Below are positions 47,132 to 55,972 of a stretch of 64,000 bases of DNA, piece by piece. The stretch lies in the NCBI RefSeq assembly GCF_002368195.1, contig NZ_AP018178.1:1372238-1436237 (forward strand), in the 5' to 3' direction. Under the pieces are notes generated by a model. That model was not told the origin of the DNA. It did no database searches and saw only the letters and a list, made by a program, of their open reading frames with translations. The position numbers and the translations under genes were made by a program. Position 1 is the first letter of the stretch; every line of letters begins with the position of its first letter. Source of the DNA: Calothrix sp. NIES-2100. Its GTDB lineage: Bacteria > Cyanobacteriota > Cyanobacteriia > Cyanobacteriales > Nostocaceae.

Positions 47132-47727
47132 GATACTGAAGCTATAGTTTGAGTTGTGAATACTGGTGGTTTAGTAGTCTCATCTGTAATCCAATCCCGT
47201 CTTACCCAAAGCTTATCTAAGCCGCCTGTAGCTTGGTAATAACGCTGATTGGGATCGGTTTCGGGATAATCTATGCGAATATGTTCGCTGCGGGTTTCTG
47301 TGCGATGTAAAGCGCTAAAATATCCCCATCGTGCTACAGCCGTCAGAGCTGCTGCTCGTCGAGAAAATTCTACATCGCGCACAGTATCTTGTTTGGGATT
47401 CCCTTGTACTTGCTGCCACAAAGTTTCTAATTTGGCGAGGGAATCTAGAAGTTTCTGCTCAGAGCGCAAGTAATTCTTCTCCAAGGGGAACACCTCGGCT
47501 TGGACACCACGCACGATCGCCTGACTATCGAATGTTTCAGATGTGGGAGAATGCGATCGCATTCCCGTTTTTCCAGCAGGATGCACAACTCTTTCATGAG
47601 CATGAGTGCCCAGACTTTTCGCAAAGGCGGTTGCACCTTCTCCTGCCCATTGTCCTGTAGAGATTGCCCAAGCAGCATTAGTAAATACAGCCTGATATAT
47701 TAGGCGTGACGATTTGGATGACTGCAC
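47128..47727 (-). pseudogene. AprA-like flavoprotein, copy 3, only the C-terminal part
   Basis: The frame has 199 codons. From about residue 16 (TNAAWAISTGQWAGEGATAFAK) it matches the last 185 residues of the AprA-like proteins (VQAEVFPLEKNYLRSEQKL, ETRSEHIRIDYPETDPNQRY, TGGLDKLWVRRDW). The FAD-binding Rossmann motif and about 350 N-terminal residues are missing; the first 15 codons are foreign. It cannot bind FAD alone. Two sulfur-island operators lie upstream in the divergent gap, probably relics of its promoter and that of the gene at 48393. Confidence 0.85.
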
Positions 47728-47889
47728 CGTCAGACTATTAGCAGAATTATTTGATGAAATTTTTTAACAGACGCGATCGCACTGAATTAATAAAATCTTT
47801 CGGCTCATTACTATTTACCCAAAGTTAGGTAGGAAATTATCTAGCACAGCAACTCTTTGGAGTAGGTTAGTAACATTTTTTATTAAACT

Positions 47890-47914
47890 ACGGTAAATCA
47901 GTCGAGCTACTGTA
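47890..47914. promoter_or_regulatory. Sulfur-island operator, site 5
   Basis: With the preceding T it reads TACGGTAAAT-CAGTCG-AGCTACTGTA. It lies 163 nt upstream of the truncated flavoprotein (minus) and about 480 nt upstream of the ferritin-like gene (plus). The site is nearly symmetric, so orientation is not informative. Confidence 0.7.
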
Positions 47915-48018
47915 TTTTCTGCAATATGAACCTACCACAGTTCACCTCAAGAAGCAAGCTTGAAAATCTCACCCCTTGTTTTTTATCGCCATATATGCAA
48001 ATCTCATATTTATAAAAT

Positions 48019-48043
48019 ACGGTTTATTGGTCGAATTACCGTA
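48019..48043. promoter_or_regulatory. Sulfur-island operator, site 6
   Basis: With the preceding T it reads TACGGTTTAT-TGGTCG-AATTACCGTA. It has the best right half-site, with TTACCGTA. It lies 105 nt from site 5 in the same divergent gap, 350 nt before the ferritin-like gene. Confidence 0.7.
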
Positions 48044-48392
48044 GTTTATGGTTTGAGAAATTAAACATTAACTTTCAAACGCTGATTGCCAAGGTTCTGA
48101 ACAGTTATGCCGCCTGAGCCTAGAGAAGGGAGTAAGATTTCAAATTCCAGCAACTAGGCTCACTTTTTTCTTAAACCCTAGCTAATTATGAGCCAAAGAC
48201 TATCCCACAGTTGCAAAAAATGTGTGGATGACAACAAATTTTAGATAGTGCAACACATCATTAAATTTTACAAACAGACAAAGAACAGACTCGAGATTAC
48301 GACATATAAATTCGCGTTACAAAAATTCAAGATTGGCAGATTAACTCGGCTCTGTTCCAAATCAGTGAACAACTCACACACAGGAGCAAAAT

Positions 48393-49208
48393 ATGACTGC
48401 TATTATCACTCGTCCAGCTTGGACAATTGAATTTGAAAATGAAACTATTGATAGGTTAATTGATAAACACGCGCCCCATATTCCGAAAAAGCGCTTGCAA
48501 GAGCCAAAAGCGATCGCTACAGCCGAAGAACTAGAAAATTTCTACCATTTCCGTGTTGGTGGTGCAGCCCATGATTTATTTATTGTGCAAGTTGTCGCCA
48601 ACGTTATCGATAAAATTCCCGATCCAGAATTGCAGTTATTTTTAAGTCGCCAATTAGGTGATGATGGCGCACATGCAGAAAATACTCGTCGCCGTGTAGA
48701 AGCTTTATTTGGTCAAGATCCCATTGACGATATCCAAAAGCAAGTACAAAAGCATTGGGATTTTATGGGAGATATACCCCGACATGGGTGGTTAGGCTTT
48801 TTAGCTTTTGAGCTGCATTATGAACATCATATTGTTGCCATTGGTTCATTAAATCGCCGTTTATCACGGCTGTACGATCCAGAATCCTCCAGCTTTGCGA
48901 CAGCGAGAATTATCCCAGATGAAACATTTCACCGTGCAGGTGTTGCAGAGTGGTGGTTACGTAAATTTGATAAAGCTTCGCCAACAGAAAAAGCTGAGTT
49001 AGCCGCCCAGGTTATAAAAGCAGACGAAGAAGTACAACGCCGTCGCAATCCCTATTTAAAAGAGCATGAAAAAGTTAGCCGTCGCGCGCTGGGTATTGAA
49101 GTTGAGGGAACAGGTGTAATTTACGATACTTGGCGACAAGAGGTATTGTCTTACTTCTTAGATATTCCAGTTTCTCAGTTACCTAAACTCGTCAGCATTA
49201 ACGATTAG
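48393..49208 (+). CDS. Ferritin-like putative di-iron protein
   Basis: This 271-residue protein has no signal peptide and is predicted mostly helical. Candidate iron ligands are spaced as in ferritin-like di-iron oxygenases: DDGAH (Asp91, His94), FELHYEHH (Glu140, His142, Glu144, His145) and DETFHR (Glu177, His180). I recognise no named family. Its position behind two sulfur-island operators and the presence of oxygenases around it suggest an oxygen-dependent step on a sulfur compound, which is inference. The N-terminal 120 residues recur in the fused gene that follows 32 nt downstream. Confidence 0.65.
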   Translation: MTAIITRPAWTIEFENETIDRLIDKHAPHIPKKRLQEPKAIATAEELENFYHFRVGGAAHDLFIVQVVANVIDKIPDPELQLFLSRQLGDDGAHAENTRRRVEALFGQDPIDDIQKQVQKHWDFMGDIPRHGWLGFLAFELHYEHHIVAIGSLNRRLSRLYDPESSSFATARIIPDETFHRAGVAEWWLRKFDKASPTEKAELAAQVIKADEEVQRRRNPYLKEHEKVSRRALGIEVEGTGVIYDTWRQEVLSYFLDIPVSQLPKLVSIND

Positions 49209-49240
49209 GACGCAATCTAAAATATCTCAAGGAACCTATT

Positions 49241-50560
49241 ATGGCTGTAACTTTAACTCGAAGCTGGAGTGTAGAGTTTGAAAAAGAAAACCTGGAAAAA
49301 CTCTTTAGTCAGCACGCGCCACACGTACCATTAACTCGCGAACATCCCAGCCGTCCGCCAATTACAGAAGCAGAAAAAGATCATTTCTATCAATATTGGG
49401 CTGCTACTGGTGGTCACGATCTGTCTATTGTGCAAGCTGCGAGTAAGGCAATCTTATTGATTCCCGACCCAGATTTGCATTTAATTTTGAGTAGACAAAT
49501 TGGTGATGACGGCGCACATGCGATCGCTTTTCGTGAAAGAGTCATTGCTCTAACTGGACGCGATCCGATTGACGATATTCGTAAAGAAGCTGCGATCGCA
49601 TCTTGCGCTCCTACTAATTCAGCTAATGCACCTACAGAAAAACCCCAAGCCAGCAAGCTAACAGTGCTGAAAATGGGGCATCAAAAAGGGATGGCGCTGC
49701 TGAATATCCTCAAAGCCCAAGGTAGCCTAGAGAAGCGCTTACAACCTCAAGGTATTTCTGTAACCTGGAATGAATTTTCTTCGACTGCACCTTTACTTGA
49801 AGGGATGGGTGTAGGGGCGATCGTTTTTGGTCGTGGTGGTGGTACGGGAAGCGTCTTTGCTCAAGCGGCTGACAAACCTTTTGTGCGAGTAGCTGCAAGT
49901 ACCAGTAGTACTAGAAGTTCCGCCATCCTGGTGAAAGAAAATTCACCGCTGAAAACTCTTGCTGATTTAAAAGGTAAGAAAGTCGCTTTTGCTAAAGGTG
50001 CAAGTTCGCAATATATGATCGTGCGTGCTTTAGAAAAAGTCGGTTTGAAATACACAGATATTCAACCTGTCTATCTCACGCCAGCTGAAGCTTTACCAGC
50101 CTTTGAACGTGGTGATTTTGACGCATGGGTAATTTGGGACCCTTACACTGCAGAAGCTGAACGTAAGCTGCGGACTCGTCTTTTGGCAGATAATACTACA
50201 GTATTTGGCGAAAAAGCTGCTGTAGAAAGCCCAGGATTTTATTATGCTGCGCCAGATTTTGTCCGCGATCATCCAGATATTGTGAAAATAATTTTGCAAG
50301 AATTGGAAAAAGCAGGTAGTTGGGCGAAAAGTAACTACAAAGATTCAGCTAAATTACTTTCCAAACTCTACAAAGTTGATTTAGCCACAATGGAAATCGT
50401 AGAGGAGCGTGGAGGCGATCGCAAAGTATTACCTGTAACTGATGAAGTTCTCTCAGGCTTACAAAATATGGCAGATAGCTTCTACGAACTCAAAGTTATT
50501 CCCAAGAAAATTGATGTCAAAGATAAAAACTACAACTGGGTTCCTGACCAGAAATGGTAA
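49241..50560 (+). CDS. Chimeric gene: ferritin-like N-terminus fused to SsuA-like binding protein
   Basis: This protein has 439 residues. Residues 1-117 are a paralogue of the N-terminus of the gene at 48393 (SWSVEFEKENLEKLFSQHAP, LSRQIGDDGAHA, GRDPIDDIRKE). From AIASC (Cys122) on, it is a sulfonate-type substrate-binding protein (LTVLKMGHQKGMALLNILKA, LKTLADLKGKKVAFAKGASS, WVIWDPYTAEAERKL). The switch lies on the octamer GCGATCGC (49592-49599), and the lipobox that once followed a signal peptide is now internal. The fusion is in frame, but the signal peptide and the distal iron ligands are gone, so the product would stay in the cytoplasm. It may be nonfunctional. Confidence 0.8.
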   Translation: MAVTLTRSWSVEFEKENLEKLFSQHAPHVPLTREHPSRPPITEAEKDHFYQYWAATGGHDLSIVQAASKAILLIPDPDLHLILSRQIGDDGAHAIAFRERVIALTGRDPIDDIRKEAAIASCAPTNSANAPTEKPQASKLTVLKMGHQKGMALLNILKAQGSLEKRLQPQGISVTWNEFSSTAPLLEGMGVGAIVFGRGGGTGSVFAQAADKPFVRVAASTSSTRSSAILVKENSPLKTLADLKGKKVAFAKGASSQYMIVRALEKVGLKYTDIQPVYLTPAEALPAFERGDFDAWVIWDPYTAEAERKLRTRLLADNTTVFGEKAAVESPGFYYAAPDFVRDHPDIVKIILQELEKAGSWAKSNYKDSAKLLSKLYKVDLATMEIVEERGGDRKVLPVTDEVLSGLQNMADSFYELKVIPKKIDVKDKNYNWVPDQKW

Positions 50561-50574
50561 AGCTTTTCTGAAGT

Positions 50575-50673
50575 AAAAAAATATTCCATCACTATTGTTG
50601 ACGGTTGACCTTGTACATTGAACAGTCAACCGTCAACAACGTTCAGCAGAATAATTTATTTTTTCGAGTCCTC
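50575..50673. repeat. MITE family A-like element
   Basis: AAAAAAATATTCC at the left and AATAATTTATTTTTTCGAGTCC at the right match the ends of the elements at 7001 and 18607 (written here in two parts: AATAATTTATTTTTT, CGAGTCC). A GTTGACGGTTGAC / GTCAACCGTCAAC inverted repeat lies in the middle. It separates the chimeric gene from the operator at 50721. Confidence 0.6.
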
Positions 50674-50720
50674 TAACTTGCTTTTTATACGAATTTGTGG
50701 CAAATTACTCTTGATAAAAT

Positions 50721-50745
50721 GGCTAATACCTATCAAGTTACTGTA
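50721..50745 (+). promoter_or_regulatory. Sulfur-island operator, site 7 (weaker)
   Basis: With the preceding T it reads TGGCTAATAC-CTATCA-AGTTACTGTA. The centre and right half match; the left half is weak. It lies 90 nt upstream of the carbonic-anhydrase-like gene. Confidence 0.5.
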
Positions 50746-50834
50746 GTTTAATGAATGATTTTATCAAAACTAGGGTTAATAGATGGTAATCAAGCTTTTT
50801 TTGCGAATCAAATGCTGACTTATACAAATTAAAA

Positions 50835-51416
50835 ATGAGCCAAATTGTAGAAGAAGTTCTGGCGGCTAATCTTACTTACACTCAAAATTTCGGTGATAAG
50901 GGTAATCTCACCATACCCCCAGCTCGTCGGTTTGCAATTCTCACTTGCATGGATGCGAGACTTGACCCAGCTAAATTTGCTGGATTAGCTGAAGGAGATG
51001 CTCATGTAATTCGCAATGCAGGTGGACGTGCTAGCGATGATGCAATTCGCTCTTTAGTGATTTCTTACAAACTACTTGGGACTCGTGAATGGTTTGTTAT
51101 TCATCATACTAATTGTGGGATGGAAACCTTTACGAATGACATCATGGGTAATTTACTTGCTAGTAGCCTCAAAACAGCCCAACTAGATGAAAATGGTTGG
51201 TCTAATATTGGGTCTGGGCCAGGAGCAAACGAAGGTAAGTTTATCAATTGGTTGACTATTGATGATCTAGCTCAAAGTGTTTACGCAGATGTGCAAAGGA
51301 TTCGTTTGCATCCGTTAGTTCCCCCAGAAATTCCTATTTATGGTTATATTTATGATGTGAAAACTGGGCAATTAATTGAAGTGCCTGAAGCCACAAAAGT
51401 TGGTCAAGCTCAGTAG
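50835..51416 (+). CDS. Beta-carbonic anhydrase-like protein
   Basis: This 193-residue protein has the zinc ligands of beta-carbonic anhydrases: Cys38 in CMDAR (with Asp40/Arg42) and His91/Cys94 in HHTNCG. It is shorter than the typical photosynthetic enzyme and belongs to the small bacterial group that also includes carbonyl sulfide and CS2 hydrolases. Because of its operator and sulfur neighbours, COS or CS2 hydrolysis, giving H2S, is worth considering, but CO2 hydration is equally possible. It has no signal peptide. It stands alone with 90 nt to the operator. Confidence 0.8.
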   Translation: MSQIVEEVLAANLTYTQNFGDKGNLTIPPARRFAILTCMDARLDPAKFAGLAEGDAHVIRNAGGRASDDAIRSLVISYKLLGTREWFVIHHTNCGMETFTNDIMGNLLASSLKTAQLDENGWSNIGSGPGANEGKFINWLTIDDLAQSVYADVQRIRLHPLVPPEIPIYGYIYDVKTGQLIEVPEATKVGQAQ

Positions 51417-51700
51417 TTTCACTATCAGATATACCTGCAAAACTTATATCAATTCTCCAAAATATGGCTACACTATAGGCAGCAGAGGGGCAGGGGGTAG
51501 GGAGCAGGGGGAGAATTATCTGTAGCCTGAATTTAGAGAAATGGTATTACTCTTTTGAGAAAGTAAGCTCCGTATAACATTCTTTGTAAGAAGAAGATTT
51601 AAGTAGGCAGTTAAATCATATCTACCCTCATCAAAAGGATATAAGAAGAATAAATATATACAGCAAAACTGAATTTTTTATTGGCGATATTCCGTACCAA

Positions 51701-52513
51701 ATGTACGTTCAGTATTACGACCCAACACATAACCAAAATCCGGTTCCTATTGTGCTTTTACATGGAGGCTTTCATACAGGTGCTTGCTTTGTCCAAACAC
51801 CCGATCGCCGACCAGGTTGGGGATTGTATCTAGCAGAACAAGGCTGGAAAACCTATATTGTTGACTTACCAGGTCATGGTCGGTCGGGTTTTGTACCAAA
51901 CTTTTCCGTGATGCCATATCAGAGGATAATCAATGCTACCGTTGCACTCTTGAAACAGATTGGCCCATCTGTCATTCTGACTCACAGTATGTCTGGTGTG
52001 ATTGGTTGGCAGATAGGAAAAACTCATCCCCAACTAGTTAAAGCTATCATAGGCATTGCACCAGTACCACCAGCCGATTTATTACCCGCGATCGCCAAAG
52101 ACTCTGACGAGGCTTGTCCTGAAGATCGTCCACGTATCCAATCATGTGAAGATACTAAAAAGTACTTCACCAACTCAGATACTTTTCCCAAAGAAACATT
52201 TGAAGATTATTTTCGCAGTTTGGTCGCTGAGAGTGCGCGGATGAGTAACGAACGCAGAAATGTTGAAGGACAAGGGCTTTATATTGGCGACCCGCAGATA
52301 CTATTTAATATACCCATCTGTGTAATTACAGGCGACCAAGACAAGCGCCATCCTTATGAAGTAGACGCAGAAACAGCAAAATACTTTCGGGGTGATTTTA
52401 TTTGGCTTCCGGAAGTTGGATTTCCTGGTCACGGTCATTTACCCATGCTGGAACAGGGTAATTTAGCTATTGCTAACTTATTTATCAATTGGTTAAATAG
52501 TAAAGGTCTATAA
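51701..52513 (+). CDS. Alpha/beta hydrolase
   Basis: This 270-residue protein has a typical alpha/beta hydrolase fold: the oxyanion-loop motif VPIVLLHGGFHTG, a nucleophile elbow THSMSG (Ser), a late acid in CVITGDQDKRHP, and a C-terminal His in GHGHLPMLEQ. An insert of about 50 residues after the nucleophile (PEDRPRIQSCEDTKKYF) is probably the lid. The substrate is unknown; related proteins are esterases. It is convergent with the dehydrogenase gene. Confidence 0.8.
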   Translation: MYVQYYDPTHNQNPVPIVLLHGGFHTGACFVQTPDRRPGWGLYLAEQGWKTYIVDLPGHGRSGFVPNFSVMPYQRIINATVALLKQIGPSVILTHSMSGVIGWQIGKTHPQLVKAIIGIAPVPPADLLPAIAKDSDEACPEDRPRIQSCEDTKKYFTNSDTFPKETFEDYFRSLVAESARMSNERRNVEGQGLYIGDPQILFNIPICVITGDQDKRHPYEVDAETAKYFRGDFIWLPEVGFPGHGHLPMLEQGNLAIANLFINWLNSKGL

Positions 52514-52578
52514 GTAAATTAGAGAGTACAGCATTGCTGTACCCCTATAATTTGGTGCATTCTTTTTTGAAATTGGTA

Positions 52579-53532
52579 TTAGTATCCTGCTTGTTTATTG
52601 ACTATATTCCGTAAAGGTTGACCATTTCGGAAACGCTCTAAATTATCCAGAAATAAGGCGGCAATGCGCTCTTTTAATGCTGGGGAAATTGCGGAAGTAT
52701 GCGGTGTAATGAAGAGATTCGGTAACGACCACAGAGGGCTTTCTGGTGGTAGGGGTTCAATAGAAACTGTGTCTAATGCTGCACCTCCAATCCAGCCTTC
52801 AGTGAGGGCTTTAGTTAATGCTGATTCATCCACAACCGCACCACGACCAACATTAATTAAATAACCATGACTGGGGAGCGATCGCAGTACTTTTTCATCA
52901 ATTAAAGCTTTGGTTTCTGGTGTCAGAGGTGTGGCGACAACTAGATAGTCAACTTCTGGTAATAAGGCGTGCCATTCATTTTGACCGACGATTTTATCAA
53001 AATTTGGTAGTGCTTCCGGACGACGACGACCACCCCAAACTCGCGTTCCAAAAGGTTTAAGACGAGATGCGATCGCCTGTCCTATATTTCCAGTACCGAG
53101 AATTAACACAGTGGAATTTGCTAACTCTGGCAGTACTAACCAGCTTTTGCGCCAATGGTGCTGATCGTGAGCCGCTTGCAATTGTCGTAACTGCTTGGCG
53201 TGATGGAGAATCAAACTCAAGACAAATTCGGAAATGGGAATTGCATGAACTCCTGCGCCATTAGTCAAGAGAATATCGTGTTCCAGAAAAGTGGGCGTGA
53301 GAATATGATTTACACCCGCACTAGGAGTTTGTTGCCAACGTATTTTAGGCGCAGTTTCTAGGACTTTGTGTAGAGTTGTAGGCTTCAATTTAAACCCATT
53401 CAGATAAACTTCAGCATCACTGGGATCGCCATCAAAATTACCATCACTATCTACCCGGACAAATTTTGTATCTGATGGTAAATTTGGCTCAATTTCAGCA
53501 GTTAGCTCTATAGGTAAAATTAGTTTTGTCAT
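52579..53532 (-). CDS. D-2-hydroxyacid dehydrogenase
   Basis: This 317-residue NAD-dependent dehydrogenase of the formate/glycerate dehydrogenase family contains VLILGTGNIGQAIASRLKPFG (GxGxxG nucleotide loop), LINVGRGAVVDESAL (the active-site Arg region), IEPLPPESPLW (Glu) and FITPHTSAISP (His). It would reduce a 2-oxo acid or oxidise a D-2-hydroxy acid. It lies downstream of the TauD-type gene on the same strand, about 120 nt away with a heptamer repeat between, and might use the oxo acid produced there (an inference). Confidence 0.88.
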   Translation of the reverse strand: MTKLILPIELTAEIEPNLPSDTKFVRVDSDGNFDGDPSDAEVYLNGFKLKPTTLHKVLETAPKIRWQQTPSAGVNHILTPTFLEHDILLTNGAGVHAIPISEFVLSLILHHAKQLRQLQAAHDQHHWRKSWLVLPELANSTVLILGTGNIGQAIASRLKPFGTRVWGGRRRPEALPNFDKIVGQNEWHALLPEVDYLVVATPLTPETKALIDEKVLRSLPSHGYLINVGRGAVVDESALTKALTEGWIGGAALDTVSIEPLPPESPLWSLPNLFITPHTSAISPALKERIAALFLDNLERFRNGQPLRNIVNKQAGY

Positions 53533-53600
53533 TGGTCATTGGTCATTTGTCATTTGTCATTTGTCACTTGTCATTTGTCATTTGTCATTTGTTATTTGCT
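53533..53600. repeat. TCATTTG heptamer tandem repeats
   Basis: About nine tandem heptamers of the form TCATTTG/TCATTGG/TCACTTG lie between the dehydrogenase and TauD-type genes. Such heptamer arrays (short tandemly repeated repetitive sequences) are common in heterocystous cyanobacteria. A short copy of the same motif lies at 58856-58878. Confidence 0.8.
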
Positions 53601-53655
53601 GTCAGATCAACTAGGCTGCTGATATATTTCACAGCCTAGTTCAAAAGTATATGGC

Positions 53656-54618
53656 TTACGAAAGCACGGGTTCTCGCTGTTCGGTTTTGTTTTTCAATAC
53701 GGTTGGTAATTCGCTAGTTAAAGGCTCACCTTCTACTATTTGCGATCGGAAGCCATCAGGGCCGACGGGGATATCACCAGTAATGGTGGTGCGATAAAGT
53801 ACGCGCTCAACTTCTATATGATCTAGATCCTGGGGTGCTAAATGTGCAGTGGCGCGGTTATCCCAGAAGGCAATGTCACCGTTGTTCCAATGAAAGCGGG
53901 TGGTATAAGCAGGTTTGGTGATCTGATTAAAGAACAACTCTAGTAGTAAATCGCTTTCTTGTGGCGATACGTCTAGAATGTGGGAGGTAAAGCCAGGGTT
54001 CACGAATAATGCACGTTCGCCTGTCTCGGGATGCACCCGCACGACTGGGTGAATGGAAACTTGGGGATTGGCGGCGATGCGTTGTGCAAGTTTGCTATTG
54101 CTGGATAAACGCAAGCGTGCATTGAAGTGATGTTGTGCTTTTAATGTGTCTGCTAGCGCCTTCACGGGTGCTGATAGTCCCTCATAAGCAGCAACTAAAT
54201 TAGTCCACTGTGTGTCACCACCAAAGCTAGGGACGTTAACGGCGCGCAAAATAGAACCTGCTGGTGGGTTAACAACTGCTGTGACATCAGTGTGCCAACG
54301 GCTCTCGTAGCTGGAACGACGGAGGCCATTCTTCCGTTCGTAGCGACTGCGATCGATTGGCAGGATTTCAGCAAAACCTTCGATTGGTTCATCCTCGTGG
54401 GGATGTGCATAAGTCACTTCGCCAAAACGAGATGTAAAAGCAATTTGTGCTGCATGGTCGATGTTCTGATTGCGAAAGAATATGACTTTCCACTTCAACA
54501 GTGTTTGGCGAATTTCGGCTATGGCTTCATCGGATAGAGTCCGGGAAAGGTCTACGCCACCAATTTCAGCACCGATAAAACCAGCTACTGGTTTGACTTC
54601 AATATGCTTGTTACTCAT
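53656..54618 (-). CDS. TauD/TfdA family 2-oxoglutarate-dependent dioxygenase
   Basis: This 320-residue enzyme has the HxD...H iron triad His109/Asp111 (SRWHTDVTA) and His259 (NRATAHLAP), with a 2-oxoglutarate-binding Arg near 272-276 (VERVLYRTTITGD). It is the size of taurine dioxygenase (TauD) and alkylsulfatase (AtsK). It would release sulfite or sulfate from a sulfonate or sulfate ester with O2 and 2-oxoglutarate. It is divergent from the LLM monooxygenase gene, with an operator in between. The precise substrate cannot be told from sequence. Confidence 0.88.
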   Translation of the reverse strand: MSNKHIEVKPVAGFIGAEIGGVDLSRTLSDEAIAEIRQTLLKWKVIFFRNQNIDHAAQIAFTSRFGEVTYAHPHEDEPIEGFAEILPIDRSRYERKNGLRRSSYESRWHTDVTAVVNPPAGSILRAVNVPSFGGDTQWTNLVAAYEGLSAPVKALADTLKAQHHFNARLRLSSNSKLAQRIAANPQVSIHPVVRVHPETGERALFVNPGFTSHILDVSPQESDLLLELFFNQITKPAYTTRFHWNNGDIAFWDNRATAHLAPQDLDHIEVERVLYRTTITGDIPVGPDGFRSQIVEGEPLTSELPTVLKNKTEQREPVLS

Positions 54619-54728
54619 TTAATAAATTCTCCAGAGGTTTACCTGGGCGGTGTTGGCACTTGTTTACTTCTTTGGTGTTGCTATCAAGTGCACGAGATCA
54701 AAGGAAGCGATCGCAACTTTCAATATAA

Positions 54729-54753
54729 TACACTAAATCGATAAATTTACCGT
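54729..54753. promoter_or_regulatory. Sulfur-island operator, site 8, between divergent sulfur genes
   Basis: Read on the minus strand with the preceding T it is TACGGTAAAT-TTATCG-ATTTAGTGTA. It lies 111 nt upstream of the TauD-type gene and 72 nt upstream of the LLM monooxygenase, so a single site may control both. Confidence 0.75.
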
Positions 54754-54824
54754 ATTATAAAATCATCCAACACAGTACTTCCCCTTCCTCATCTCCTCAT
54801 TCCCCAATTAATTTGGAGTTCACC

Positions 54825-55877
54825 ATGTCAAAACCACGTTATGGTATTTGGGCACCTGTTGGTGGCAACTTTGGCCCTTTAGATACTCAAGAAGAACCGA
54901 TTGATGCGAGTTATGAGCGATCGCGATCACTAATTTTAGCAGCTGAACGTTTGGGGTATGTGACAACTTTGGTGGCACAGCACATCGCCAATCCACGCAG
55001 TTTAGAGTTAGAGCAGTTAGAAACTTGGACTGCTTCTGCGGCGTTGGCTGAGGCTACAGAAAAAATTGAGATTATCGCCGCTATTAAGCCTTTACTATTC
55101 CATCCTGCTGTTCTCGCGAAAATGGCCTTAGGAATTGACGCTATTAGTCGGGGACGTTTCGCCATCAACTTAATTAGTGCTTGGTTCCGTCCAGAAATGG
55201 AACGCACTAATATTCCCTTTCCTCCCCATGATGAACGTTATCGCTATTCTGGGGAATGGTTACGGGTTGTCAGAGCTTTGTGGAGTGGGGAAAGGGTTAA
55301 CTTCGAGGGAGAATATTTCAAAATCACAGATTTGAGCTTACGTCCTACTTCCATCGCCAAACCCTATCCCCGGATTTACCTTGGTGGCGCATCCGATCCC
55401 GCCCAGATTTTAGCGGCTGAACAAGCAGATATTTACTTTATCAACGGTCAGCCAATCGAAGATGTGCGTCAGGTAATTAAACAAGTATTGAACCGTCCGC
55501 GATCGCTACCTCAACCAGTGCGTTTTGGTTTATCAGCCTTTGTCATTGCAAGACCTACCGACACAGAAGCGCAAGAGGAACTACAGCGACTCACAGAACT
55601 TCAGCAAAGAGAAGAACATTTGAAATTAAGCGTGGCTAAAGGTGTCGATCCAGACGCAGTCATGTTTCGACTCTTCGCTAAAAATCCCGCCGTTGGTGGT
55701 AATGGTGGGACAGCCGCAGGCTTAGTTGGCAGCTACGACACAGTTGCTACAAGAATTGCCGCTTTTTCTGATGCAGGTATCGATACATTTATGCTGCAAT
55801 TCAATCCTTTTGTCAGGGAAATGACCCGCTTTGCCGAAGAAATTATGCCTCGTGTCCAGCATTTACAGCCTGTATAG
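54825..55877 (+). CDS. FMNH2-dependent (LLM) monooxygenase, SsuD/SfnG-like
   Basis: About 350 residues from MSKPRYGIWAPVGG; the frame has a second start 12 nt upstream. The bacterial luciferase-like fold is shown by SYERSRSLILAAERLGYVTT, AIKPLLFHPAVLAKMALGID, SRGRFAINLISAWFRPEMER and GTAAGLVGSYDTVATRIAAF. These are typical of alkanesulfonate and dimethylsulfone monooxygenases, which release sulfite or sulfinate using reduced FMN. A drug-exporter-like MFS gene follows on the same strand after 95 nt. Confidence 0.88.
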   Translation: MSKPRYGIWAPVGGNFGPLDTQEEPIDASYERSRSLILAAERLGYVTTLVAQHIANPRSLELEQLETWTASAALAEATEKIEIIAAIKPLLFHPAVLAKMALGIDAISRGRFAINLISAWFRPEMERTNIPFPPHDERYRYSGEWLRVVRALWSGERVNFEGEYFKITDLSLRPTSIAKPYPRIYLGGASDPAQILAAEQADIYFINGQPIEDVRQVIKQVLNRPRSLPQPVRFGLSAFVIARPTDTEAQEELQRLTELQQREEHLKLSVAKGVDPDAVMFRLFAKNPAVGGNGGTAAGLVGSYDTVATRIAAFSDAGIDTFMLQFNPFVREMTRFAEEIMPRVQHLQPV

Positions 55878-55972
55878 GAAAATGGGTAAGTGGTAATTAG
55901 TTATTTCTCCCTCATCCCCCTCATCCCCCACCTCTCGCGATCAATCTAAAATCTAAATAAGGAGACGAAATA

